Translations under genes and position numbers: made by a program
Notes under the pieces: model-generated
The model's input: only the letters and a program-made list of their open reading frames with translations
Told to the model about the DNA's origin: nothing
Databases searched by the model: none
Part shown: positions 1 to 63,200 of the stretch, in pieces
How the letters are laid out: each line of letters opens with the position of its first letter
Numbering within the stretch: position 1 is the first letter of the stretch
NCBI GenBank assembly: GCA_037013685.1
Contig: CM072891.1
Coordinates: 310,001-374,000, forward strand
Origin: Acridotheres tristis
Taxonomy: Eukaryota > Chordata > Aves > Passeriformes > Sturnidae
Direction of reading: 5' to 3'
Length of the DNA: 64,000 nucleotides

Positions 1-138
1 AGTATAAAAATGCAATAACATGCTCATTTGTATTTCAGGATGTCATTATCAGAATGGTAATAATGAAAAGTAAAGATAATTTATATTAATTATCTGTAAC
101 TGGCTTTTGAATTTAACTGAACTTTAACTGGTTACTGA

Positions 139-49808
<49,670 letters not shown>

Positions 49809-50357
49809 AGCCCCATATTGTCATTTTATGTACTTTGATATCAACAGCAAAAAAGTCCCTTTTAATTTCTAATCAAAAAGGATTGTCATGAGTTGATCTC
49901 ATGTATTTCAGTTTGTGGTGAAATATTACTGAAAGTTTTTAAGAGAGAGCAAGTCTCTAGATAACTTTCTCTTAGTGTAAGACTTCTTAAATATCTGTGA
50001 ACACTATGAGTAAATCAGAGGTCATCAAATATGTATTTTTTTTTTTGTTACTTTGGACTAAAATATCAAAAATGCACATGCCTATATTTTAAAAAATACA
50101 GTGAATTTTACTATAGATGTATTTAGGAGCATCCCACACTTAGCCATGAAGTAAAGTTAACTTTTTCTTTTTTTAATCAACATTTGTCAAAAATAAGTTA
50201 CTGTAATTGGTTTTTGGATTTAACAGGGACATAAATTTACTTACAGGTTGTAATCTATGCTAATTACTAATTTAAAACACTGCATCATTCATTAAACAGA
50301 TTAAGTATCCTTGTAAGCCTTATAATAGTTCATTGTTGACCTCAGAAAATTCAACTC

Positions 50358-50363
50358 AATAAA
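50358..50363 (+). terminator. HEATR5A: Possible proximal poly(A) signal
   Basis: An AATAAA hexamer about 550 nt after the stop codon. Use here would give a much shorter 3' UTR. There is no particularly GT-rich downstream element, so it is less likely than the distal site. Confidence 0.35.
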
Positions 50364-51151
50364 GGTAATACGGATAGCTTTAATCCTAATAGCATCTTGA
50401 GCTGGCCAAGATGTAAGAGATGCTGTGAAATATTGCTCTGCAATGCCTCTCTGGGGACTGTGGTTCTTTCCAGAGTGGGGCTGGCGTGCATTTGTAAGCA
50501 CTGACAGGCTTGGTGCCTTGCTGCTTGGCACAGTGTCCCTTTCCAGGATGTGTACTTTGAGAAGTTTCCATCAGGGGAGCCAGGCAATAGTTACATGTCC
50601 TACCCAGGACTAGACAGCAATTGTAACGCACTGTGCCTCAGTTCAGACCTCTGCTCTCTCCGGATGGATGTTCCCTGACCTTTGGATGATCGCTGATCTG
50701 TACATGTAATTTAATTTCTGTATCTCTGCAGAGATGGAAGTATTTGAAGTCACCTTGTCTTGTGTCTATAAATAGAGTGCAACAAACTCAAAGTAAGAAG
50801 TATGTAATTAACATTTTTAGCAAGGAACATATTTTAATATAGAAAAATAACTATCAAAACTGCAATGGCTATAAAGTATTTTCTAAGTACAATGTATTGA
50901 CTTTTTTCTTAATAGCAGTATTACCTAAACCAAACACTGTCAAACTGAGGATACTATTTTCTTTCTTGAATCTAATTGCTTTAAAAGGAAGAAGAAAAAA
51001 ATATTTACAGAACTGAGAAACACACTGTGACTCAGGAAGAGTGTGATGTACTGTATTTTATTAGAAGTTTTGTATATAAATATAATTGTAAATTGTACAG
51101 AATTAACAATTTGACCAAAGTTCTAACAATTCTTTTTTTCTAATTTGCATA

Positions 51152-51157
51152 AATAAA
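51152..51157 (+). terminator. HEATR5A: Poly(A) signal of HEATR5A
   Basis: A canonical AATAAA with T/GT-rich sequence just downstream (ttgtcttagttattttgtcc from 51180), the usual layout for cleavage 15-25 nt after the hexamer. Another AATAAA-like hexamer near 51,270 could serve as a backup. Confidence 0.7.
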
Positions 51158-51175
51158 GCTAATTTTCTTCACTTA

Positions 51176-54100
51176 CTATTGTCTTAGTTATTTTGTCCAG
51201 TAGCAGAGGAACTCTTAGGACGTGTGTATCAGAAAAAAATTGTTGTATGCTGCCTCAGGGAAACAAATAATAAATGTTTGGGTTGGATGCATCAAGGTCT
51301 GTGACTTGACATTGCAGGTCTTCCTCTGTTGTGAGTAGCACAATGAGTAAATAAATAGGACCAGGGAGATTTTTTTTGGTGTAAATCCCTGTTTTGTGCC
51401 AAATGCTGCAATGTGTGAGCTGTGGGAAGATGGTTGAGATGCCTTCCATCTTTCCCTGGAGAATCAGAAGTCCTGTGTTCCATCTCTTCATTGAAGTCAA
51501 ATCTGTAGTTGCTGGCTGTGTTAAAAGGGACTTATATTAGATTTGGCAGGTACCCATCTTTACCTTATTAGTAATTTTTTGTCATGTTGCTTTACCCTTC
51601 TAGGTTTACTGGTGGGGTTTTTTGTTTTGTTTTCTTTCCCAAGGTTGCTTCCGGAAAATCATAGATTCTTATGAAACTTAAAACATTTAAATGAAACTCA
51701 AGTCATGTTTGTTATCAAAACGGCCAAATATATTTGCTGAGGAAGTTAGTTGTTACAAACGGTATTTGTGGCTACTTTTCTGTTTTCTGTCATGTATAGC
51801 AATGTACCAACTTTTTTTTTTATACTGAGAAGACAATCTATTGAAAACTTACTTTGCTCAAAAACTATTAAGAAGCATATTCAAATTGCAGGAGCACCAA
51901 GGAAAGCTGTTAAAAGCCAAAAGTTACAGTTTAGTGCAGCTTAGTCCTAGATTTCTTAGAATGTTGTGTTGCAGTAGCTCAAAACTGAGCCACTAAGAAG
52001 TGCCATAATTATGTGATTTAACAATTCTTGATCAAGTCTTGTGGCCAATGTGGAAAGCACCATTTTCAACATATCTGTATATTGCAGAAGCAAAAAGGAT
52101 TCCAATAAAGAGAACTGCTGCTAATTCTTAATGTCAGTTGTAAATTAGGACAAATGTGTCAGCTTTATTTATCCAGGTAATTAATTTATTCACATAGTAA
52201 AAATACCTGTGCCCTGAGTTCTACTTTCTTACATACACATGAACAATGAGTTTGATCCCGTGAATGATACTACTCATTTAAAATTTTATAAAAGAATCTT
52301 ACAGATATTACCTTGTCTCAGTTATAGAAAAATTTCGACCTTTAGATACCAGGTGTTTTTGATGCAGTCTTACAAGGAACTCGCATAATTCTCTTTTTTC
52401 CTGAAGAAATAAGCAAGACCACAGAGCAGTTTTGGTTTTAATTCCACTCATTCTTTTTAGGCATTGCCTGACATGCAAGTTATCGTGTTTAGCCAAGCAA
52501 AAAGAGCCAAACATATGTTTAGCCATAAACCAGAGCCCCACTTGCAGCACTCTTGGTTCCTGTGTCCCTGTGTCCCATGCCTTGTTTCTGAATGTTTTTT
52601 GTGTCATTTCTCAACAAGAACCAATGCATTTCTTCCAGTAAATTGTCTTCACAGTGAAGCACGTGGCCTGCATGCATGTTTACTTTGTATGTTTCCACTG
52701 TTGATACAAGAACTTCAGTGGGTTTGTGTGACAAAAGATCCTGTCTATGTCCAACCTCAAGTGCATATGTACACATGTGAGTACATCATGGAATGTGCTA
52801 TTTAAGTGCTATGCAAAAATTACTTGCAGACAACTTTTGTTGACTGCAACAAACCAGAATTGGTCAAAACTATGCAAAAGCATCACACAGCTGGGATGTG
52901 ATGGGTTCTAATTGGATACAAGTCTGTAGCACTGCAGCTGAAAGAGCAGCTTTTCTGTTAGTATTGCATAGACTAGAATAAGTTTGAGACTGACCTGATA
53001 TGTTCCAAGGTGCAGAAGTCACCTTCAGGCCGACAGAGGTATCAGTCCAGTGATGCACATATCACCATAAAATGGGATTATCAAATGCATAGGAAGCATA
53101 GCAGATTTTTCTATTAATGAATGTCAGTTACTAATTGGAATTTCCAAAGAGATTTTTTCCCTTCAAGGCTGCCACAGCAGTATCAAAGTGAGTTGTTGCA
53201 ATTGCAGAAGTGGTGGAGGGATCTAGGATTATTTGCTGGTTTATCAGAAGTAACAGTAATACTGCTTAATAGGGAATCAGGTGGAAAATTCAGCAGCATT
53301 TCAATATAGCTTTAATTTGAATAAAGTTGGATGTATCTGTGACAATAACAACATAGGAATCACCGTGACAGTCTCCTCTAAAGCTTCGTCCCTAATCTGA
53401 ACACTAGGTATACATGTTTTGTTTTCAGGTTCCTGAAATGTAACTCTCTTATCAGTAGGCAGTAAGTCAGAAACAGTTTCCAAGAAAAATGTGATGTTTC
53501 TTGACCAGTACTGGTCTACTAATAAACCACTTGTGCTTCCTGCCAGTGAAAAACCTAGCCAATGATACCTCAAACTAAGCCAGAAAGCAAAGGGGTAAAA
53601 ACCTTAGACAATTAGCACTTTGTTTAGAAAGACCATACAGCAAGGTGGATTACTTGTCTACTTCTCTGCACTGTGATATCAAAAACCACTGGAAGAGTCA
53701 CTCTACTCTGTCTTGAGAGTAGCATTGCTTGGCCAGCCCTGATCCTGTGGGTGTTCCTAGATACTGCTTTTTGCACATGAGAACTTCTAATCCTAAAAAC
53801 TGGCTAATAAACTGACTTTTCTGCGGCCAAGTGTTAAAAACAGTGCTCAGATTTGTCCATAGCACTTGAGCAGGAGCAGGAGCAACGTTGGAACTGTTGC
53901 TGTAGATGGCATTTCACAAAGGACTCCCATTCAATTAGCTGAAGTATGTAGCAGGCAGTTCAAGCTGTTTAATGACAGTGGGCTATAGATTCAAAGACAT
54001 AAAATGCATATTTGGCCACACATGACATGCTCTACCTGCCTCTAACATATTTAAAGTAATGAACACTGGAAGTTGATTATGCAAAATGAAATAAGCCAGC

Positions 54101-55973
54101 TGCATTTGATACTTGGTTTTATCTGCACAAGGGAACTGCAAAGACGTCAGTGCTGCACCACCAGCTTAGCCAAAATGTGTGGTTCTTACTTTGATTTTGA
54201 TGTGCAGTTGCGGATTTTTTAAGCTTTTCTTTTTCTTCTTCCTAAAATATTCTCTGGATTCTCTGGAGAATTAGTGATTTATTCCATATAGCAAAAGCCG
54301 GGCTGAAGATATTGTCTGAGAAACAGGTCAGTGCAAAAGCAGGCTTTTAAAGCTCCTGCAGTAACTTGTGGTACATTAACCCAAATTCACTCACTCTGCA
54401 GCCAAATATCTGTTGTGGTCTATGGTCCTTATATTCACTTCCTTACTCCCATTTATCTGAAGTGCAAAATCTGATTCTGAAAGGAAGAATGTGGCATCAA
54501 ATCCCTTTCCTCTGTGCTTGCATTCCAGCTGCTTAGTGGTGGCACATGCAAGAGGAAACAAGTTGTGAGGATGAGGAGCAGCCAGAGCAGAGCTGGCTGT
54601 GTGTGTGCATATGAGTGCCTGTGCCAGTTTGCCTACTTAGTGCATAGAAAAACTTCTGTATATAAAGAGGTTTGCAGACGAAGAAAATCTGTTTCTAAAA
54701 GTTGCTGATGAGCTAAATTTATTAATGATGAAGATTGATAAAGTCCCATTCTAAGCTACAGCCTGATAATTTGCAATTGTGTAGCCTAAGAAAATGGTTT
54801 TTTAAAAAAAACAGTGTTAATATTAATGTATTAAAATTTATGTGAACTATCTCATGGCCAATACAGAATTACTGAGAATCCCTGTTGCTATTTGTGGGAA
54901 TTTTTTTCTTATTATAACCTTCTCTGGGGATGGTTTTGTTCATGGTATTTTTGTAAGCATTTTTTTCTTCCCACTGCATCAGTTCTCTGTATCCTTTTCT
55001 ACAAAAAACAAATAAGGTTTTGTAAGAGACACATTTTCTGTGTAATTATGAAGTACAGGCCTCAGGGATTCTGGAAACAATTTTGATTTATATCTAAGAA
55101 TAGAAATATTATGCAATTTGAAAATACAGCCTATCATTATGAAGGCAAATTCTCTTAACCTCATCTTCCCTCATGTAAAATTCATGTCAAGCACCAAGAC
55201 AAAATTGTCACAGATGTATGCATGTTTTATGGGAAACACAAGGATAACTGGTTCAAGCTGCTGCCACCAAATTAACCTGAAATTCAGTTAAGGGAATAAA
55301 ATAATTTGCTTATAAGAAAAAATCAGATACTTCTTAAAGCGCATTTATTAAATAATCGAGGATGGGATGAAGAGGGGAAATAGAAGAGGCAATACAAGTA
55401 TTTTCCCCTCCAATATGAGGCACAAGGCAAGCTGGTATTCAGCTGCCAGGCCACATAGTAATGTAGCCAGGGGGAGGGTGGGAGGGTAGATGGGTTTATT
55501 TTTAGTCCATTCCTCCCAATTCCTTTTTGAAACCAACAAATCTGGGTATAATTTACTTTTGTGGATTGAGAATTCTTAAGCTGGTTGGAGAGAGAGTCTC
55601 CAGAATGAGTGGTCTTGAGTTGGTCTTGAGCCACAACCAGTGGAGTCTAGGCACCCTCTAAACCAATAAATGTAGATACATGCAGACACTTGGGGCTTAA
55701 AGACTTGCAGTCTTTTATCCTGATTTTCCCACAAAATTTCGGAGATGTGTCCCTGTGTTCCTAGGTACAGGAAGGAAAGAGAGTGGGCATGGTGTGAACC
55801 ACCAAAGCAGTTTTCTCTGTGTGAGGGCAGCTGCACCTGGGGAAGCTGAGTCCATCTTTCCTGAGCAGGCAGTTCCCCACCTTCCCAGCAGCTTTCTGTA
55901 GCTACCTGCTCACATAGGCACCTGTTCTGGGATGCTTTTGGTATGTGCAGCTACCACTGCTAGGAGCACTGAG
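51176..55973. other. Intergenic sequence, no gene supported
   Basis: AT-rich unique sequence after the HEATR5A poly(A) site. The open frames present are short (about 110 codons or fewer), have no recognisable product and lack convincing splice or promoter context. No CpG island, tRNA or element is recognised. The somewhat GC-richer part at 55,330-55,970 may be decayed repeat DNA, but I cannot name it. Confidence 0.6.
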
Positions 55974-57233
55974 ATGTGTCTGTGTGTGTGTGTCTGTGTG
56001 TCTGTGTGTCTGTGTGTCTGTGTGCCTGTGTGCCTGTGTGTCTGTGTGTCTGTGTGTCTGTGTGTCTGTGTGCCTGTGTGTCTGTGTGCCTGTGTGTCTG
56101 TGTGTCTGTGTGTCTGTGTGTCTGTGTGTCTGTGTGTGTGTGTGTGTGTCTGTGTGTCTGTGTGCCTGTGTGTCTGTGTGTCTGTGTGCCTGTGTGTCTG
56201 TGTGTCTGTGTGTCTGTGTGTCTGTGTGTCTGTGTGTGTCTGTGTGTCTGTGTGTCTGTGTGCCTGTGTGTCTGTGTGTCTGTGTGCCTGTGTGTCTGTG
56301 TGTCTGTGTGTCTGTGTGTCTGTGTGTCTGTGTGTCTGTGTGTGCCTGTGTGTCTGTGTGTCTGTGTGCTGTGTGTCTGTGTGTCTGTGTGCCTGTGTGT
56401 CTGTGTGTGTCTGTGTGCCTGTGTGTCTGTGTGTGTGTCTGTGTGCCTGTGTGTCTGTGTGTCTGTGTGTCTGTGTGTCTGTGTGTGTCTGTGTGCCTGT
56501 GTGTCTGTGTGTGTCTGTGTGCCTGTGTGTCTGTGTGTCTGTGTGTCTGTGTGTCTGTGTGTGTCTGTGTGTCTGTGTGTCTGTGTGCCTGTGTGTCTGT
56601 GTGTCTGTGTGCCTGTGTGTCTGTGTGCCTGTGTGCCTGTGTGCCTGTGTGTCTGTGTGTCTGTGTGCCTGTGTGTCTGTGTGTCTGTGTGTCTGTGTGT
56701 CTGTGTGTCTGTGTGTCTGTGTGTGTCTGTGTGCCTGTGTGTCTGTGTGTCTGTGTGCCTGTGTGTCTGTGTGTCTGTGTGTCTGTGTGTCTGTGTGTGT
56801 CTGTGTGTCTGTGTGTCTGTGTGTCTGTGTGTCTGTGTGTCTGTGTGTCTGTGTGCCTGTGTGCCTGTGTGTCTGTGTGTCTGTGTGTCTGTGTGTCTGT
56901 GTGTCTGTGTGTCTGTGTGCCTGTGTGTCTGTGTGTCTGTGTGTCTGTGTGTCTGTGTGTGTCTGTGTGTCTGTGTGCCTGTGTGTCTGTGTGTCTGTGT
57001 GTCTGTGTGTCTGTGTGTCTGTGTGCCTGTGTGCCTGTGTGTCTGTGTGTCTGTGTGTCTGTGTGTCTGTGTGCCTGTGTGCCTGTGTGTCTGTGTGTCT
57101 GTGTGTCTGTGTGTCTGTGTGCCTGTGTGTCTGTGTGTCTGTGTGCCTGTGTGTCTGTGTGTCTGTGTGTCTGTGTGTCTGTGTGTGTGTGTCTGTGTGT
57201 CTGTGTGTCTGTGTGTCTGTATCTGTGTGTGTT
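55974..57233 (+). repeat. 1.26-kb octamer tandem array (CTGTGTGT / CTGTGTGC)
   Basis: About 150 head-to-tail copies of an 8-bp unit, CTGTGTGY. The last base is mostly T and often C. Here and there a unit is lengthened by an extra GT pair or more (for example near 56,130 and 56,410), and one unit near 56,368 is short. It starts just after gagatg and ends at gtgtgttgcag. The complementary strand reads ACACACAG and GCACACAG. Period 8 is prime to 3, and no unit contains a stop, so several frames on both strands stay open for over 420 codons. These predicted Val/Cys/Leu-rich or Thr/His/Asp/Gln-rich chains are artefacts of the repeat. Confidence 0.97.
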
Positions 57234-60200
57234 GCAGTCACTGACAGTGGCCCAGATCTGTGATGAAACTGTTGCTGGTCAAGTGCTACCAGCCTTTGTG
57301 GATAAATTCAAATGATACATGGCAGTGGGCTGCTCTTCACTTTGCTCCAGGCCATCATGTAAGCATGTCTGTCCCTGGGATCCTTCAGAGCAGCAGCTGC
57401 TGAAGCCAGTCAACACACGGCTATTTGTCCACACAATGTCCTGCTCATTCTCTGCACCTGCAACATTCAGAGCCATGAACTGCAATGATTTAGGATAAGC
57501 AGCAGTCATTACTAAAGGCTTCTGGAGATTTTCCTGGCTAAAACAGAAAAGAAAAAGCTGTTGAATGTACTGGCTATAGAGCAGAGGGACTACAGAAGCA
57601 GTTAGTGCCTATGGAAACCAGCTCTTCCAGGCTGAGGTACACCTTAGCTGTATCAGCTTTGCATTTGGTGGTCGGGATTTGAAACTATATTCTTCACTGG
57701 CTTGTTCTGGACTTTACCTAAAAAAATGGCTTCCAATGCCATGATTTTCTCCTTCAGGTGGTAATAAATGTATTAACTGCCAGGAGTTCTCTCCCAGCCC
57801 TCTAGGTTTGTGAAGCTCTACCTAGACTACATGGAATTCCCCCAAAACAACTGATTTTTTTTTTCCTATCTGTTTATTTCTAGTAAGTGGGAGGACTTAG
57901 GCAGACATGCAAGTATCTAAAATTCAGTTCCTCTTCTTGCCAAAATCCCAGAAGTAGAACTATGTGCAACTTGGTGTTAGAGATCTTTTCTGGTTGTGTT
58001 CCTTATGTTCAGGTAGGCAACACCCAGCCATGACTTGCTGAGTGACTTCTGTTGGGTACAAATGCTAGAGGGCAATGTGCTCCAGTGAGCCAGGACAGAT
58101 GGCTGTGGAGACGGGACAGCTCTGAGGAAAAAGCAGCAGGAAAGGAGCAAATACAAAGGCTTCTGAGGAAGCAACAACATTCGAGAGATTTTTCAAATCA
58201 AACAAGTGCTGAAGGATTAACACAGGACAGAAAGGAAGGAACGGGGAAGCAGAACAAGAGACTCACGTCTGGGTAGTAAAAGAAGGTAAAGAAAATAATA
58301 ATTAAATCAGTCATCTTGTTGATTCATTGCTTCAAAAGAGCCTGTGTGCAATATCATAACTTTATAGTTCACTGGAATCCTAAAAAATATTTTACAAATT
58401 AAACTGCTCTGATTTATAAAGTTCACACAATTTTCTGTTACATGAACTTTTCCGGTTCTATTTTGTATGCCTATTACTTAGGAAGAGACTGCTAACCAGC
58501 CATGTAAATCAAAGCAAAACACTTAGTAGTAGCAGCACAGGATGAGACAAGTTAACAACATTACTATAAAAAGTAACACAGTTACTTGCGAACAATACTG
58601 GGAGTCTCTACCTGTTACTAATATATGCAAAGCTGCTGCAACAAGATCACATTCTGTACAGTCTCCAAGTAAAGCATGAAAACAGCCACTGCCATGATGG
58701 AAACTTCATCAGAAAGAACTACTTGTTGTACACACACACGAAAGGAGAATGTTATATATTATGCAAAGTAGGAGGACAAGTTAGCAATGATGTAACTCAG
58801 CAGCTGCAAGAGCAGCCACACGCCCTGGTTCCCATTGCCTTTTCAGTACTGGTTACACCACCCGTGCCCACGAGCTTTGGGTATTTACAGCTACAGATTT
58901 TGAAATTGCTTATAAGGAGTGAATTGAATGGCAGAATTTTCACCACTCTTCTTGGATTAGCATTTTGACCTAAATGGGTGTGTAGCCTTTGGAAGTGAGG
59001 ACCATTGCTTGGTGGGTGTTCAGAGGGCAGAGCAAAGGCGGAGTTGGGAAGTGTCTCTGTTCACTGGCAGAGGAGTTTTTCTAGGGCAGGTAGACGGGAC
59101 CAGAGTGCACTTACTGGTTCCTGGTTCCTGTGATCCCAGGGAACTGCCAGCTGCCTGTAATTGCTGGCAACAGGTCAGTCCCTTCAGGGCAGGGAAGAAA
59201 GAATAAATACCTTCAACCTTTAATTATAGCTTATTCTTACACCCCAGTTAAGAAGAAATGGAAGCTGCTGATAACACAGTCTGCACAAAGTAGGCCTGAG
59301 ATGGAAACTGTTTTTTAAAAATACAAATAAATAGGCTTGGAGGTGCCAGAGAAAACAACAAATCATGGAGGTGCCAGAGAAAACATTCTGTGAAGAGTAA
59401 ATACTGCTGTGTCCTTGTTTGTGCCTCCCCTTCCCAAGCCCACAAAACAAAAGTCTGGTTGCTTGCAAAGTGCCAGCCTTCTCGACCTTGGCTGACAAGC
59501 ATTGAGGCCACATGGATCACTGTCATGCAAACAAGATTCTTGCTGTACAGGTTGTCTGGTTAAGAAATACTAATAGTAGCTGGTAGCAAATGCTGTCTAG
59601 AAATCAGAGCTTCTGAATTTGTTCACAGCTACAGCAGGGCCAATGAACTAGTATTTGTAACAGAGTTGTTCCATGGCAAAATAATGTTTGTGGAGCGGTC
59701 AAGGTTTTAAACTTTTCCCATCTCAAAATCCAAGATTATCCTGTGTCTTAGCTGAACTGTCAGTGTTGGCTTCTATTCTACTAACTAGACCACTAGAACT
59801 GGTGAATAAATTCTCAGTAACTAACACTGTACCAAGGTAAGCATTGCACCAAGTAAGACAGAATCCTGAAAATAAAATAATCCCAGGAAACCTCAAAAAA
59901 TTTAATAAAAATTTGATATTATTTGTAAACTTGAGAAAACTGACTATTTACCACTTCATGGTAAAATGTTTATATAAGGTAAGTGTAGGGAAGCTTTTTT
60001 TTTCCTGGTTTGTTTCTGGTCTAAAATCACATTACTCCATTTCTTCAAAGTAGATTAGACTCAAAACCAGATAGGATATATCCATCAAAGGGTGGTCATG
60101 AGATGAACTTCATCTTTTTCACTTTGGTATCTGATCAGTCACTGTAATTTTTTTGTTTTCAAGCTGGAGTTTGTGAAACTGTTTAAGTATTGAAACACAG

Positions 60201-63200
60201 AAAAATGTGTTAGCCTTCTTTTTTTCCCCTGTAGGTCCACCATTTACTGCTTTCTTCAGACATCTTCCGGTGTGATCTGAACTTTGATGTAAGGCTGAGC
60301 TTAAGGTTATCCTACAAAGAGCATTCTGATTTCATGGCTCTGAAAGCTGAAAGCAGCACTTAAGCACAATTTAAATAAAATCAAAATGGTTTTGGTAGCC
60401 AAACCTTGATTTTAAATATTGGAATTTCAAGTAATTTTGCATGTAAATCTTAGTCAGGAGTGAAAATGGGAGAAAGAGGAGAAAAGATTAGACACATTGT
60501 CAAGGAAAATTTTGAATTTACTGCAAATTTGATTTAGATATGACATAATTTCTGGGGAGAAAAAAATAGTACAGGAGACCATTTTTCATAAATACTGTAT
60601 CAGTGTTATTGAACTGGTTTACAGGTTTTTTTGAGAAGTGTTTACACTGCCCTTTCAGACAGACACAGCCTTGCTACCCCCATGACCAGACCTGAATGAA
60701 GCATTCCAAGGGGTTCCTACTGGGCCAGGAGGGAAAGCAGGAGCTTGTGGGTTGGGTGGCAGAGTGTATTTAGCAGTGCCTGCAAGGTGCAGGGGTCCTG
60801 GGGGTACACAGCTCCCTCCTGTCCATTCTGCTTCATCTTAACAGAAGTTTATGTGGACGATATGTCTGTCATCTGAAGGATGAGGTGGGAGATGTCTGTT
60901 TGAAATATGGAAAACCAAATGAACCACTTTTTCCATGTAAGCTGTAACTTTGGAAATTTATTTAAGGCACTCTGGAGACCAAAATGTGTTTCCTTAAAAA
61001 TCCCTTAACTTTCTGTGAAAACTGAACCAGAGAGTTGATATTAGTGGTAGGGGAAAGGGGGTGGTGAATGGGAAGCTCTTTCAAAGGAATGCTGGGGCAG
61101 ATATTGCTGCAGTATCAGGAATGCTCTACATCTGACATGAAAGGCCCTGAGGAACTTAAATTGAGTGTGCCAGACAGTTTTACCAATAGAGGCTACTTGA
61201 AAGGAAACCCAACAGCATCACCATGAAGTGATACTGAAATAATCATTTCTATTTACATAATTCTTACTAATAAAATTAATTCTAATATTTAAATTGTCAA
61301 CCTTATGTATAACTAAGGCCATCAGAAAGAGAATCCTTCTCTAATGTAATTGCATATTTCAGATCAGTAGTACAAGATAGATTAGTTTTGGATGATTTTT
61401 TCTTCTGCTGTTCTATGTTTTTATAAACCACAACTTGTACTGGCAGGACTGCCCTTTAATATGAATTATTAAGCTTGCTTTTAGTTCTCATCTGTGATTT
61501 GTGCTTACTCTTGACAGCATAAAGCATCACTGAGCTAAGCCAAGAAGTGTCAGCATACGCTAGAACTGTTTGGCTCCTGCCAGTGCAAAAAACTGATTAA
61601 TTTAGCTACAGAAGCACAGTGAGGAGGGAAACAAGCCTGGATTTAATGCAGAGTCAGCACCACCAAATTAATGACATACTGACCAAAGGGGCCATTTTCT
61701 CTTTTTATAAGCTAAATATGTAATGTACCTCATGGTACAATTTGAATGAGCTACCTTTTCATTAAAAATAATGCATGCAGATGTGTGGTAATGGTGGTGG
61801 TGTTGTCAAATCCTCTTATTTTGGGTTGTCCCTACTGTGTCTCTGGTCAACTATGATTTACAGAATACAGTTGATAATGACACAAACTCTCTCTACCTTT
61901 CAAATTCTGCACGACTAAAGCAGCCATGTGGAGTGTCTAAAACTGCTGTGTCAGAGCACAATATCACCTTGGGTGCAGTTAGGTACAGGTTAATAGTGGA
62001 GGGCAGTAAGGAGTCAGATATTTAGCTTGTAGGAGACACAAAACTGTATCATTTTGCAGCTGTTTCTAAACGTTTTAGGACACACCAGGGTATCAGTATC
62101 TACCACAACTGTTTATCAAGAAGAAAAGCAGACAGGGCTACAATCTTGAAGTCTTCATTATCTTTGCTATCTTTATTATTTAAAACAGGATATTCTATTG
62201 CTACAGCATAGTTCTGTTAAAGTATATGAGGCACCAGACACTGAAATCTTATCTTTCTTGGCTAACACCACAGGAGGAAGCCTCTCAAACGTGCTTTTGG
62301 GTGTATTTCTGCCCACATTTACATGCACAAGCACCTACTGACTGAATTTCATACATTGGTGGGGTATGATATTGTTATGGAGGGCACAACTCACCTCCAA
62401 ATGTCAGTCTTAAGCCTGTTTCCTAAGGTTACCTGCTTGAGATAACTTGCAAGTTTATTTGTATATAACTTCTGTGGCCAGTAATGAATTATTTTTCTCA
62501 AAACATTGTTTACTGCTTTCCTACTGAATTACAAATACCGCTAAACACTGGGCAACCTTAGCAGCCCTGCCTGTGAGAGGGGCTGGATTCTGGCTTTGAT
62601 TTGTTGTCTAAGTTTCCCGATAAGGAAAGAAGCCCTGAGTTGGTGTGACATTGGGAAAGCCAGCTCTCTTCCACCTATGCTCCCTTTTTTTCCAGTGCTG
62701 AGACAGAATCCCTTCCTCCAAGTCCATGTTCCTCATCCATGGGTCACTCCATGGCCAGGAAGTGCAGGCTGGCTTGCAGCCATGATCCATATGGAAGTGC
62801 AAATGCAGAGCAGCTTCTGTTTTCCTCTGGGCTTTCTTTGCACAACCAGAAGAGTTAGCTCAATAGAGTTGGGAGACCACTAATATGTAGACTTTGGAGT
62901 TAAACTACCGATTATGTTACTCTGATCTGCTCTGTAGCCTTTGTCTCAATTTTCTGTATATGGTTAATTCTGAGGTGGAGATGTCTTTTATCTCATGTGT
63001 ACAGTGACGCCTGAGTTTTCACTCGGGCCTTTCAATATTTAAAATGTCTATCAATGACACCGGTCCTCCACTGTGAAATACTTGGGAATCATTAGCATAA
63101 GATTCAGCAGCCCCAGGCTATTCCTTCTCTCATCAGGGTCAGGGTAGGGACTGGAACATAGACTAATTTTTGTATGTGAAATGCTACTGCAAAAATGACA

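Larger units (their letters stand above)
49809..51175 (+). other. HEATR5A: HEATR5A 3' UTR
   Basis: AT-rich sequence between the stop codon and the first strong distal poly(A) signal (AATAAA, 51152-51157), with a somewhat GC-richer block at about 50,400-50,700. A weaker proximal AATAAA lies at 50358-50363. TGTATATA at 51071-51078 fits the Pumilio-site consensus TGTANATA. The end coordinate is inferred from the poly(A) signal, not seen directly. Confidence 0.75.

Noticed and set aside
55330..55870. Possible old LTR on the minus strand just before the octamer array
   Set aside because: A poly(A)-like aataaatgcgc and moderate GC are suggestive, but no defined ends, duplication or known family could be seen.
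55910..57315. Open frames of 422-456 codons on both strands, the longest in the window
   Set aside because: They lie wholly within the octamer array. A stop-free 8-bp unit is open in several frames at once, and the products are pure low-complexity repeats.
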